In this document: positions 15,162 to 23,071 of the stretch, piece after piece | Numbering within the stretch: position 1 is the first letter of the stretch | How the letters are laid out: each line of letters begins with the position of its first letter | Source: Leptolyngbyaceae cyanobacterium M65_K2018_010 | Lineage (GTDB): Bacteria > Cyanobacteriota > Cyanobacteriia > Phormidesmidales > Phormidesmidaceae | Reading direction: 5' to 3' | DNA: 26,347 nucleotides | Assembly: GCA_015295885.1 (NCBI GenBank) | Contig: DVEE01000305.1 | Location: 1-26,347, forward strand | Notes under the pieces: generated by a model | Seen by the model: the letters and a program-made list of their open reading frames with translations, nothing else | Database searches by the model: none | Told to the model about the DNA's origin: nothing | Made by a program: the position numbers and the translations under genes

Positions 15162-15917
15162 ATGGACACCTCCCCCTCTTCGGCCCGGTCTGGTCTGGGT
15201 CTGGCGATCGCCACCGTTATCGCCATTGCCGCCACCATCGTGATCAACACGCTGTCTAACCTGTTCCCGCCGGGGGGGCAAAATGTTGGTGAAATCGCTA
15301 ATACGCAGCTAGCTGGGGTGCTGATCACCCCCGCCAACTACGCCTTCGTGATTTGGGGGGCGATCTACTTGGGGCTGATAGCCTATGGCCTCTACCAATT
15401 TCATCCAGGGCGACGGCGGCAAGCCAACATTCAGCGGGTTAATCGACTCTTGATTGTGGCCTGCGGGGCCCAGGTGATCTGGATTTTTCTTTTTACTCTG
15501 CAACGGTTTGGCTGGTCAGTTCTGGCCATGGCGGGCATTTTGCTGCCCTTAATCGGTATTTATCTGACCCTGCAGATTGGCCGCCGCCGAGTGCCCCGTC
15601 GCCAGCGCTGGATGGCCCATATTCCCTTTAGCCTCTACCTGGGGTGGATCGCCGTCGCCACTATTGTGAATGTGGCCTCGGCCCTCTATGCCAGGGGCTG
15701 GGCGGAGTGGGGCCTCGATCCGGTGTCCTGGACGGCGATCATGATTGTAGTGGCGGAGCGGCGAGATGTGACCTTTACCCTGGTCTTTATCTGGGCCTTT
15801 GGCGCGATCGCCCTGCGGCACAGCACTATCCCCGCCATCTGGGGCACCGCCACCATCGCCTCCATCGTGCTGCTGCTGTGGTTAGGCTGGGTGAGGGGTT
15901 TTCGCCCCCGTCCCTAG
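15162..15917 (+). CDS. Multi-span membrane protein, TspO/tryptophan-rich-sensory-protein-like
   Basis: The 251-residue protein has about seven hydrophobic segments (roughly 12-35, 50-80, 98-118, 120-140, 155-177, 202-220 and 225-245) joined by Arg-rich loops (PGRRRQANIQR, RRRVPRRQR) that probably face the cytoplasm. The motif TPANYAFVIWGAIYLGL resembles the TspO/MBR pattern, and proteins of this length in cyanobacteria are often named tryptophan-rich sensory proteins, although true TspO is about 160 residues with five spans. The function is unknown; tetrapyrrole or lipid binding is a family guess. It starts 37 bp after proB. Confidence 0.55.
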   Translation: MDTSPSSARSGLGLAIATVIAIAATIVINTLSNLFPPGGQNVGEIANTQLAGVLITPANYAFVIWGAIYLGLIAYGLYQFHPGRRRQANIQRVNRLLIVACGAQVIWIFLFTLQRFGWSVLAMAGILLPLIGIYLTLQIGRRRVPRRQRWMAHIPFSLYLGWIAVATIVNVASALYARGWAEWGLDPVSWTAIMIVVAERRDVTFTLVFIWAFGAIALRHSTIPAIWGTATIASIVLLLWLGWVRGFRPRP

Positions 15918-15958
15918 GGCCTGTAGAATGGCAATGGACCTGAGCAAAGCAAGTAACC

Positions 15959-16150
15959 ATGAGCGACCAAGCCCAAGAAATCAGAGCCATCGCGACCCAA
16001 CTGCTGGCTGGGATGTTAGCCAACCCCCACATTTACGCTACGGTCAGCGATGAGGAAGGGCGCGGTCAACAGGAGCAAATTTTGATTTCTAACGCTATTG
16101 TGATGGCCACCAGTCTCATGGAAAAAACCCAGACCCTAGGCAAACCCTGA
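15959..16150 (+). CDS. Conserved hypothetical protein, 63 aa
   Basis: The short soluble protein is predicted helical and contains ATQLLAGMLANPHIYATVSDE, then GRGQQEQILISNAIVMATSLME. I recall similar small proteins in other cyanobacteria, with the same LLAGMLANPHIY core, but no function. The start ATG at 15959 directly follows a purine-poor stretch without a clear ribosome binding site. It is convergent with sufE, 90 bp away, and 41 bp after the membrane protein gene. Confidence 0.65.
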   Translation: MSDQAQEIRAIATQLLAGMLANPHIYATVSDEEGRGQQEQILISNAIVMATSLMEKTQTLGKP

Positions 16151-16240
16151 ACCCTTTCTCCAGCCTGGCTGTTATGGGGAGGCCACCGCCGCCCGCAGCA
16201 TCGATCCTTCATGGATTCCTCAAGGTCGCCAGTACAGGTG

Positions 16241-16681
16241 TTAGGTGCTCGCCCTAGCCCCTTCGGAAGCCATCAGATTAGCGGCTAGGTGTTGCATTTT
16301 CTTGAAGATGTTGTAGAAACCATTGGCCCGGGAGGGGGTGAGACTGACATCCAGTTGGGTGTCTTTGATAAAGTCCGGGCTCAGATCGACAATTTCCTGG
16401 GGAGTGAGACCATTTAACCCCTTGATCAGCAGAGCCACCAAGCCTTTGGTGATTTGAGCATCGGAGTCGGCCTGGTAAATCACCTTGCCAGCTTCTAGAT
16501 CAGCAATGACAAACACCTGGGAGACGCAGCCCTGGACTTTGTTTTCGGGAATTTTCTGGTCTTCAGGAAAGGGGTCCAGCTTTTTGGCAAACCAGAGTAA
16601 CTGCTCGTAGCGGCGCTTAGGGTCAGAAACTTGCTGAAACCGACTGACAATTTTTTCAATGGAAGCGGGGCGGTTAGGCAT
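16241..16681 (-). CDS. sufE: SufE family Fe-S cluster assembly protein
   Basis: SufE accepts persulfide sulfur from the cysteine desulfurase SufS and passes it to the SUF scaffold. The 146-residue protein has the family pattern RYEQLLWFAKKLDPFP and the acceptor cysteine in VQGCVSQVFV (Cys52), then LVALLIKGLNGLTPQEIV and a C-terminal GFYNIFKKMQHLA helix. Length matches bacterial SufE. It is the last gene of the - strand unit, 20 bp after ssb. Photosystem I and NDH-1 rely on Fe-S clusters, so the gene is housekeeping here. Confidence 0.93.
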   Translation of the reverse strand: MPNRPASIEKIVSRFQQVSDPKRRYEQLLWFAKKLDPFPEDQKIPENKVQGCVSQVFVIADLEAGKVIYQADSDAQITKGLVALLIKGLNGLTPQEIVDLSPDFIKDTQLDVSLTPSRANGFYNIFKKMQHLAANLMASEGARAST

Positions 16682-16701
16682 AGCAACAGGCTGGGGTAAG
16701 G

Positions 16702-17145
16702 CTAAAAGGGGATGTCATCGTAGTTGGGGTTGGCCTCTGGTTCGGCCAGGGTGACCGGGGCCGGGGCTGCTGGCGAGCTAGGGCGAGCCGTAGCGCTAGG
16801 TTGGGGCATGGAGGGTGGCGGGCTCATGGTCATGCTGCCTAAGGAGCCCGCGTCGTAGATCCGCTGGACAGTCATTTCCACCTGCTTTTCCTTGAAGCCC
16901 TCCGGGCGGTCGACCACGTTCATGGCTAGGCGCCCCTCCAGGAGTACCCGCTGCCCCGCCTGGTAGTGGGCCTGAATCTCCTGGGCCAGATTACCCCAGC
17001 CTACCACCTTCATCTGGGCCGCCCCATCCCCTTCTTTGAGCCCTGGGAACTGCACCACAAACTCGGCCACCGGAGTTTGATTATCGGAGGTGTAACGCAA
17101 CTGGGGGGCCTGCACAATTTCGGCGAGTAACATGCAGTTGTTCAT
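16702..17145 (-). CDS. ssb: Single-stranded DNA-binding protein
   Basis: SSB coats single-stranded DNA during replication and repair. The 147-residue product has an OB-fold over about residues 1-105 (MNNCMLLAEIVQAPQLRYT, TPVAEFVVQFPGL, MKVVGWGNLAQEIQ, RVLLEGRLAMN), a Pro/Ser/Ala-rich flexible linker, and the acidic tail ending DDIPF that recruits partner proteins. The ATG at 17145 overlaps the stop of the upstream gene as ATGA, with AAGGAG 13 nt upstream, so translation is coupled to the sugar nucleotidyltransferase gene. An inner ATG at 17133 is possible but less likely. Confidence 0.93.
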   Translation of the reverse strand: MNNCMLLAEIVQAPQLRYTSDNQTPVAEFVVQFPGLKEGDGAAQMKVVGWGNLAQEIQAHYQAGQRVLLEGRLAMNVVDRPEGFKEKQVEMTVQRIYDAGSLGSMTMSPPPSMPQPSATARPSSPAAPAPVTLAEPEANPNYDDIPF

Positions 17146-19673
17146 AGGGGGGTACGCTCCTTCCTTCCCGTTTCGTGTTCAATAAAGTTCAGCACCTGAG
17201 CCTGATACTTGGCCAGGTTTTCATCGAGCCAGTCACGATGCTGACTGTTGACGACCAAATGCACCAGGGGCTCGCCGGCATCGGGCAGGACTAGAACCCA
17301 GTCATCCGGATAGTCTCCTAAGATCTTAACGCCGTCAATCAGTTCCAGGCGGTCCGGGGGAGTTTCTTCTACCAGATAGCGCATTAAAGCCCCTTTCACA
17401 GCCCAGGGACAACGCAGGGTTTGGACCCGGTGTGCCATCCGCGGTAAATCAGCCCAGATTTGCCCCAGGGATCGCCCTTGCAGAGTCAGCATCTCGATCA
17501 GCTTGGCAATACAGAACATGGCATCGAAGCCAGGGTGAAGATCGGGAAAAATAAAGCCCATATCGCCACTGCCGCCCAAAATCACGTTTGGGTTGGCCTG
17601 GCAGGCCTGCATAAGGGCCGTAGGATTGGCTTTGGTGCGAATCACATGGCCATCGTGACGACGGGCAATTAACTCCACTGCCCCAGAGGCCTGCACAGGC
17701 ACTACAATTGTGCCCCTGGGGTGGTGGGTCAACATCATGTCGGCCATCAGGGCCGTTAGGGGCTCGCCGCGAATGGAAGTTCCCATCTCATCGACGAGTA
17801 TGAGTTGTTCCCCATTGGCCGAAACCTGAGCCCCAAAGGTGGCCCGCAGGGCCTGCACCACTTGGCCCAGTTGCCCCAACATCACTTCGCGCTCTTCGTT
17901 GGAGAGGGCTGACGGCCGCAGGCTGGCATTGAGTACTACGGCATCGCAGCCAAACTTACCCAGAATTTCAGGCAGGATCGCCCCCGAAACCGCGTAGACA
18001 TAATCAATCACCACCTTGGCCTGACTGTGTAGCACCGCTGCGATATTGAGCTTTCTTTCAAAGGCGGTGGTGTAGGTTGAGACGGCCTGAGCCGGATTGG
18101 TTACGCGGCCAATTTCATCAATGGCGGCTCGCCTGAGATCTTCCTTAAAGTAGGCGGCTTCGATTTTCTTTTCCTGCCCCTTAGAAATATCGATGCCTTG
18201 CTCGTCGAAGAACTCGATCAGCACATGGTCGGGGCGATCGGGGTGAAGCCGAACGTGAATGCCCCCGGCTACCCCCATTTGAGCGAGGACGCTGCGAGCC
18301 ACTGGAATAGCGGTAGCCTCTAGGTTATAGATGTGAATGCCCACGGACATCAGCCCGGCAATGAGCGATCGCGATACCATCCGTGAAATGGTGCGTTGGG
18401 CCCGCGAAACCGTCCCCCGGGAGCCGATTTTCAGAGTTGAGCCAAAGGCTGCCCCCAGCTTGACCGCAAACTCAGGGGTAATGTCAATATTGGCCAGGCC
18501 CGACACCCCTCGCTGGCCAAATAGATTGCGCTGGGCCCGGTTACCCCAGATCAAGTTGATGTTCAACGTTGCCCCTGATTCGATTTGCTTGCTGGGCCAA
18601 ACCCTGACCCCAGCCTTAATGGTGGCCTCCTCCCCGACCGTGGAAAGCGGCCCAATCACAGCCCCTTCCAGAATCTGCGAGCGCCGATCTACTCTCACCC
18701 CCCGGGCAATCGTACAAGCCAATAGATGGACCTCATCCCCGATCAGGGCACCGTTCCAAATGATGGGATGCTTGAGGTCGGCATCGTTGCCAATGGTCAC
18801 ATTGTCACCAATGACCGTGCCAGCCGCTAAGACGGTGCCCGCCCCGATCCGGCAGTTATGGCCAATCATAACGGGGGGATGAAGGGTAGCGGACGGGTCA
18901 ATCTGAGTGTTGTCCCCAATCCACACTCCGGGGGAGATTTCTGGGTAGGCATAATCGACCCTGACCTGACGGTGCAAAGCCGCGTACTGGGCATCTCGGT
19001 AGGCTTCTAGGTGCCCGACATCGCACCAGTAGCCCTCAGCAACGTACCCGTAGAGGGGCACTCCCTTGGCCAGCAACAGGGGAAATAAATCCTTAGAAAA
19101 GTCGGATTCCTGCCCTGCGGGTAAATACTCCAGCACGTCTGGCTCCAGGATGTAGGTGCCCGTATTGACGGTGTCTGAGAAGATTTCACTGGTGGAGGGC
19201 TTTTCCAAAAAGCGCTGAACTTGCCCTTCAGAACTGGTAATCACCACCCCAAACTCAAGCGGGTTTGGCACCCGGGTGAGCACCAGGGTCGCCTTGGAGC
19301 CCACCTGCCGATGAAAGCGAAGGGCCGCTTGCAGGTCAAAATCGGTCACGCTATCGCCACTGATGACCAGAAAGGTATCGTCCAGGAGATCGGCAATATT
19401 CTTAACGCAACCTGCTGTGCCCAGGGGTTGGTCCTCCTCCACGGCGTAGGTCATCTGCACCCCAAAGTCACGACCGTCCTGGAAATAGTCCCGCAGGATA
19501 TCGGGCAGGTAGTGCAGAGTTGCGATCACTTCCGTGATGCCGTGGCGTTTGAGCAAATTCAGAATATGTTCGGCAATAGGCCGGTTGAGAATAGGCACCA
19601 TGGGTTTGGGTAAGTCACAGGTTAGGGGCCGTAACCGTGTCCCTGAACCACCTGCCATTAGCACTGCACGCAT
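17142..19673 (-). CDS. Mannose-1-phosphate guanylyltransferase-like protein fused to a degenerate phosphohexomutase domain
   Basis: Residues 1-235 are a sugar-nucleotidyltransferase: AVLMAGGSGTRLRPLT at the start, LPKPMVPILN, and FLVISGDSVTD with the metal-binding Asp. Residues 245-370 are a left-handed beta-helix of hexapeptide repeats (IGDN, IGHNCRIGAGT, IGDNVTIGNDA). Residues 385-830 resemble phosphoglucomutase/phosphomannomutase, starting near GQRGVSGLANIDITPEFA. That part lacks the usual catalytic TASHNP serine loop (here GGIHVRLHPDRPDH at 470-483) and a DxDxD metal loop (here DEMGTSIRGE at 628-637), so mutase activity is doubtful. The likely product is GDP-mannose for cell-surface polysaccharide. 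Length, 843, fits the cyanobacterial two-domain family. ssb and sufE follow. Confidence 0.85.
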   Translation of the reverse strand: MRAVLMAGGSGTRLRPLTCDLPKPMVPILNRPIAEHILNLLKRHGITEVIATLHYLPDILRDYFQDGRDFGVQMTYAVEEDQPLGTAGCVKNIADLLDDTFLVISGDSVTDFDLQAALRFHRQVGSKATLVLTRVPNPLEFGVVITSSEGQVQRFLEKPSTSEIFSDTVNTGTYILEPDVLEYLPAGQESDFSKDLFPLLLAKGVPLYGYVAEGYWCDVGHLEAYRDAQYAALHRQVRVDYAYPEISPGVWIGDNTQIDPSATLHPPVMIGHNCRIGAGTVLAAGTVIGDNVTIGNDADLKHPIIWNGALIGDEVHLLACTIARGVRVDRRSQILEGAVIGPLSTVGEEATIKAGVRVWPSKQIESGATLNINLIWGNRAQRNLFGQRGVSGLANIDITPEFAVKLGAAFGSTLKIGSRGTVSRAQRTISRMVSRSLIAGLMSVGIHIYNLEATAIPVARSVLAQMGVAGGIHVRLHPDRPDHVLIEFFDEQGIDISKGQEKKIEAAYFKEDLRRAAIDEIGRVTNPAQAVSTYTTAFERKLNIAAVLHSQAKVVIDYVYAVSGAILPEILGKFGCDAVVLNASLRPSALSNEEREVMLGQLGQVVQALRATFGAQVSANGEQLILVDEMGTSIRGEPLTALMADMMLTHHPRGTIVVPVQASGAVELIARRHDGHVIRTKANPTALMQACQANPNVILGGSGDMGFIFPDLHPGFDAMFCIAKLIEMLTLQGRSLGQIWADLPRMAHRVQTLRCPWAVKGALMRYLVEETPPDRLELIDGVKILGDYPDDWVLVLPDAGEPLVHLVVNSQHRDWLDENLAKYQAQVLNFIEHETGRKERTPL

Positions 19674-19790
19674 ATGGGTTCCCTAAACGTGTGACGCGGC
19701 TGCCGCCAGCACCGCTGATGCAGCTGAGCATTGCCCCCAACAAAGGAGAATTCCGTTGGTATTGTAGAAGATACACGATTAGTCTTGGAT

Positions 19791-19794
19791 GGAG
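19791..19794 (+). promoter_or_regulatory. Ribosome binding site of the small membrane protein gene
   Basis: GGAG at 19791-19794 is 8 nt before the ATG at 19803 and supports this inner start over a start at 19731 that would add 24 residues unlike the rest of the protein. Confidence 0.55.
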
Positions 19795-19802
19795 CAGAGG
19801 TC

Positions 19803-19985
19803 ATGGGTACGTTGCTGACACTGGTGTTGCTAGGCATTTATGGCGGTGGAGCCTGGAAATTTTGGACCGGCTTTAATCGCACTAACTTTAGCCAGGGTAA
19901 GGTGTCACTCACCCTGCTGTGGCCCCTGCTACTAGCCGTAAATAAGGCTTACCGCGAAAACTTTAACCGAGCCTTAAAAGGATGA
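19803..19985 (+). CDS. Small conserved single-span membrane protein (60 aa)
   Basis: From the ATG at 19803 the product starts with a hydrophobic span (LLTLVLLGIYGGGAWKFW), then FNRTNFSQGKVSLTLLWPLL and NKAYRENFNRALKG. I recall comparable 60-65 residue proteins in other cyanobacteria with the same NRTNF and YRENFNRALKG ends, without an assigned role. The last 4 bases form ATGA with the start of the methyltransferase gene, so the two are translationally coupled. It is divergent from the nucleotidyltransferase gene, 129 bp away. Confidence 0.75.
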   Translation: MGTLLTLVLLGIYGGGAWKFWTGFNRTNFSQGKVSLTLLWPLLLAVNKAYRENFNRALKG

Positions 19986-20680
19986 TCCCGACAGCGGCGG
20001 AAGCCTCGCCCTGGGGGGCACAAATCCAGGCGGTAGCCCAGCGCTATGACCAGGAGTTTGCGGGCCAGCCCTTCGACCTGCCCCGCGAAGTTGAGGAAAT
20101 GCCAATTTTCAAGGATTGGATTGGCGGTACCCTGACGCCCCGCATTGCCACCCCCTTCTGGGAGGCTCTGAAACCCCGCAAAGGAGAGCGTTGCCTGGAT
20201 ATCGGCTGTGGCATTAGCTTTTTAATTTATCCTTGGCGAGAGTGGGATGCGCTCTTCCACGGCCATGAGATTAGCCGGGTAGCCTGTCAAGCGCTGACGT
20301 CCCGGGGGCCCCAGTTGAACTCGAAACTGTTTAAGGGCATCAAGCCAGCCCCAGCCCACCGGCTCGATTACGAGGCTAACCGTTTCGATCTGGCGATCGC
20401 CACTGGTGTGAGTTGCTACTACCCCGCTGACTACTGGGATGCTGTGCTCCAGCAGGTGAAACGGGTGCTGAAGCCAGGGGGCCACTTTTTGTTCGATGCG
20501 ATTAACCCAGAGTCGGAAATTGCAGAAAGTTGGGCGATTTTAGAAACCTACCTGGGTGCCGAGGTGTTTTTGGACTCTTTAGCCCAATGGCCAGCTCTGG
20601 TCAAGGCCAGCGGCGGCAGAGTGGTTTCTCACCGGGATTACGACCTGTTTCGGCTTTACAAGGTGAAATGGGAAGGGTAA
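19982..20680 (+). CDS. Class I SAM-dependent methyltransferase
   Basis: The 232-residue protein carries the S-adenosylmethionine motif I CLDIGCGISF (residues 71-80), an acidic region after the next strand (HGHEIS), FDLAIATGVSCYYP as motif IV region, and VKRVLKPGGHFLFDAINPES as the post-motif strand-turn. The N-terminal 65 residues are helical and may cap the substrate. The substrate is unknown; the fold also serves small-molecule and lipid methylation in cyanobacteria. It begins in the ATGA overlap with the small membrane protein, which suggests that the two work together, possibly at a membrane. Confidence 0.85.
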   Translation: MIPTAAEASPWGAQIQAVAQRYDQEFAGQPFDLPREVEEMPIFKDWIGGTLTPRIATPFWEALKPRKGERCLDIGCGISFLIYPWREWDALFHGHEISRVACQALTSRGPQLNSKLFKGIKPAPAHRLDYEANRFDLAIATGVSCYYPADYWDAVLQQVKRVLKPGGHFLFDAINPESEIAESWAILETYLGAEVFLDSLAQWPALVKASGGRVVSHRDYDLFRLYKVKWEG

Positions 20681-20786
20681 CAGCCCAGGAGGCAGTGAAC
20701 CGGGGAAAAGAGCAGGGGCCCATTCGACTCAGCGGGCGGTAGATGAGATAGCATGGCGGCTGAATCTGGAGCATGGGGAGTGATCT

Positions 20787-21575
20787 ATGCTGTTGGGCCG
20801 CTGGCGAGGGAAACAACACTGGATGGGGTGGGGGCTTACTTTGGTTTTGATCACCCTGGCGAGTGGCTGTGGGAGCTCTCCAGAGCCGGAGACCGAAGCC
20901 AGTCCCTCCGTCACTCAGGAGACTGCTACCCCCAGCCCCGCCGTGACGGATAGCCCCGCAGAAGAGACCATCGGTGGGTTCCGGGCTACGGTCATCGATC
21001 CGCCCCGGGTCACCCAACTGGCCACCCAAAATACGGGTTCACAGATCAATCTGCGATCGCAACCCACGACTCTGTCGCCCATCCTGGGCCAGGGCCAGGC
21101 CGGTGATCCGGTTCGACTGCTCCGCCTAGCCGAGGGAGAAGCAGGCTATAGCTGGTATTACGTGCAGTTCACCCAGTCTGAACAGGAGGGTTGGGTGCGC
21201 GGGGACTTTGTGGATACGGCTAACGCTACTGCGGCGGCCCCTGAGTCTTCGCCGAGTACCGCCCAGCCCGTTGTGGCCAGGGCCACCCAGCCCTGCGGGG
21301 GGGATCGCCAGGAAGCCCACTTTGAATCCCCATCCCTGACCATCTACCTATGCCAAACCGCTCAGGGGGTGCGATTTATTGGCACCAATAAAACCACCCA
21401 GGAGTCTCTCGTGACCGATGACGTGACCAACAACCAGGGGATTTACATCGCCATTGATGGCAATCTCCAATACCATGTGAGCGATACCGCGATCGCGGTA
21501 TATCAGGTGAGCAACGGTAGCTACAGCCAGCTCAAGGGAGAACCCGTGCAGAGCTTTGAACGGTTTGTGTACTAG
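20787..21575 (+). CDS. Lipoprotein with bacterial SH3 domain
   Basis: The 262-residue protein starts with a signal peptide (basic MLLGRWRGKQ, then WGLTLVLITLASGC) whose lipobox LASGC ends at Cys28, so it is probably a lipid-anchored envelope protein. A Glu/Pro/Ser/Thr-rich linker follows to about residue 65, then an SH3b-like domain (about 78-140: NTGSQINLRSQPTTLSPILG, YYVQFTQSEQEGWVRGDFV), a second Ala/Ser linker, and a C-terminal beta domain (about 165-262) with two Cys (PCGG, YLCQ) that may form a disulfide. SH3b domains often bind peptidoglycan peptides. GGGGAG at 20775-20780 is 6 nt before the ATG. Confidence 0.82.
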   Translation: MLLGRWRGKQHWMGWGLTLVLITLASGCGSSPEPETEASPSVTQETATPSPAVTDSPAEETIGGFRATVIDPPRVTQLATQNTGSQINLRSQPTTLSPILGQGQAGDPVRLLRLAEGEAGYSWYYVQFTQSEQEGWVRGDFVDTANATAAAPESSPSTAQPVVARATQPCGGDRQEAHFESPSLTIYLCQTAQGVRFIGTNKTTQESLVTDDVTNNQGIYIAIDGNLQYHVSDTAIAVYQVSNGSYSQLKGEPVQSFERFVY

Positions 21576-21640
21576 GCGAGGAAAGAGGGTGGCCGATCAT
21601 GGTCGAGTATCGCTCTCAAGCCAGGTGAACATTCACTACC

Positions 21641-23047
21641 TTATCGATCGAGCATGACTTCTCGATAGTGGGGCTCGATGGGGTGGTGTTGGGTTTGCAA
21701 ATCCTCGGTATCGAGGGACTGATGCCGCAGGACCTGGTGCAGCGCCTCGGTATCCACCGTTAGCACCTGGCCGTGATCGACAATTTGCCGTCCCCGAATC
21801 CACACGGCTTCCACCACCTCCGTGGGCCGACCCAGAATCAGCAGTTGCAGGGGGTTAGTGCGAGGCAGCAGGGAGGGATGGTTGAGGTTGTAGAGCACCA
21901 GGTCAGCTTCCATCCCAGGGGCGATGGTGCCGATGCGATCGCCCAAATTCACCCCTTGGGCACCCCCCGCCGCGGCCATCTGTACCGCCTGTTCTGGGGT
22001 CAGCCAGTTGTCGTAGTCATGGTCGGTGACGGTATGCAGAATGGTGCCCAGCTTGATTGCCTCCAGCAGGTTTTGGGCGTCGTTGCTGGCGGCACCGTCA
22101 CAGCCAAAGGAAACATTGACCCCGGCTTGCAAACTCTTGAGCACTGGCGCTAAGCCACTACCCAGGCGCAGATTGCTGACCGGATTATGGACAAGGGTGG
22201 CCCCGGTTTCCGCAAAAACAGCAATATCGTCGTCGTTGATCCACACGCAGTGGGCCAGGGAGGTGCGAGGGCCCAGACAACCTAGGTTGTGCAGGTGCTG
22301 GACGGCGCTGATGCCATAGCGCTCCTGGGCGAGCCGATGCTGGGCACGGGTTTCCAGCAGGTGGGTGTGGTAGCAGAGTTGGTAGCGATCGCTCAATTCC
22401 CCACAGCCCTGGAGCAGCTCATCGGAACAGCGATGGAACCCGGTCGGCCCTAGCCCGATGTAAATACCGTGGTCGGGGTCGTGGAACTCGGCAATTAGAG
22501 CCTCCATCAGGGTGAGCAATTGAGTCGGAGACTGGGGTGAAGCGGACTGGGGCAACAAACATCCCGCCGGAAATCCCGAGGCGAAGGGCAAATCCATGAT
22601 CAGGGGCGCCACCACCGCTCGAATTCCCACCGCCCTGTAACCCCGCACCAGGGCATCCACCGTTTCTAATTCCTGGCCAGGGATCACGTAGGCGTGGTCC
22701 ATCAGGCAGGTGCCCCCCGAAAGTAAGGTATCCACCGCCGTACTCACCGCTCCCCAGTAGAGGTGCTCTAACTGCTGGGGGGTAGAGCCGAACACGTTGG
22801 CCAGCCATAACTCCAGGGGCAGTTGGGGAATCAGCCCCCGCTGCCAAACCTGGGAAGAGTGGGTGTGACCGTTGACAAAGCCAGGTAGCAGCAATTTATC
22901 CGTACCGTCGATGACCCGCGGGTGGGGGGCGACAGGAATCGTGCCAGCCGGGGCAACGGTGTGGATATGGGAGCCGATGAGCAGGAGATCTACCGACTGT
23001 AAAGTGTCTCCCTGGAGAGTCAAAACCGACTGAATCAGTGTTTGCAT
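21641..23047 (-). CDS. TRZ/ATZ-family amidohydrolase (guanine-deaminase / chlorohydrolase type)
   Basis: These metal-dependent hydrolases remove amino or chloro groups from ring compounds; members include guanine and cytosine deaminases, adenosine-type deaminases and s-triazine hydrolases. The 468-residue protein has the metal-binding HTH (His61, His63) in LPGFVNGHTHSS, HTHLLET with His229 and Glu232, SLAHCVW (His266), and GCDGAASND with metal-binding Asp317. All expected ligands are present, so it should be active, but the substrate is unknown. It is the last gene of the - strand cluster, 24 bp after the coiled-coil/nuclease-like gene, and has no clear ribosome binding site. Confidence 0.88.
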   Translation of the reverse strand: MQTLIQSVLTLQGDTLQSVDLLLIGSHIHTVAPAGTIPVAPHPRVIDGTDKLLLPGFVNGHTHSSQVWQRGLIPQLPLELWLANVFGSTPQQLEHLYWGAVSTAVDTLLSGGTCLMDHAYVIPGQELETVDALVRGYRAVGIRAVVAPLIMDLPFASGFPAGCLLPQSASPQSPTQLLTLMEALIAEFHDPDHGIYIGLGPTGFHRCSDELLQGCGELSDRYQLCYHTHLLETRAQHRLAQERYGISAVQHLHNLGCLGPRTSLAHCVWINDDDIAVFAETGATLVHNPVSNLRLGSGLAPVLKSLQAGVNVSFGCDGAASNDAQNLLEAIKLGTILHTVTDHDYDNWLTPEQAVQMAAAGGAQGVNLGDRIGTIAPGMEADLVLYNLNHPSLLPRTNPLQLLILGRPTEVVEAVWIRGRQIVDHGQVLTVDTEALHQVLRHQSLDTEDLQTQHHPIEPHYREVMLDR

Positions 23048-23071
23048 AGGGATGTAAATTGGGTTAGCCGA

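Noticed and set aside
19637..19876. 79-codon + strand frame overlapping the small membrane protein
   Set aside because: Overlaps two supported genes in other frames and its translation does not resemble a protein family.
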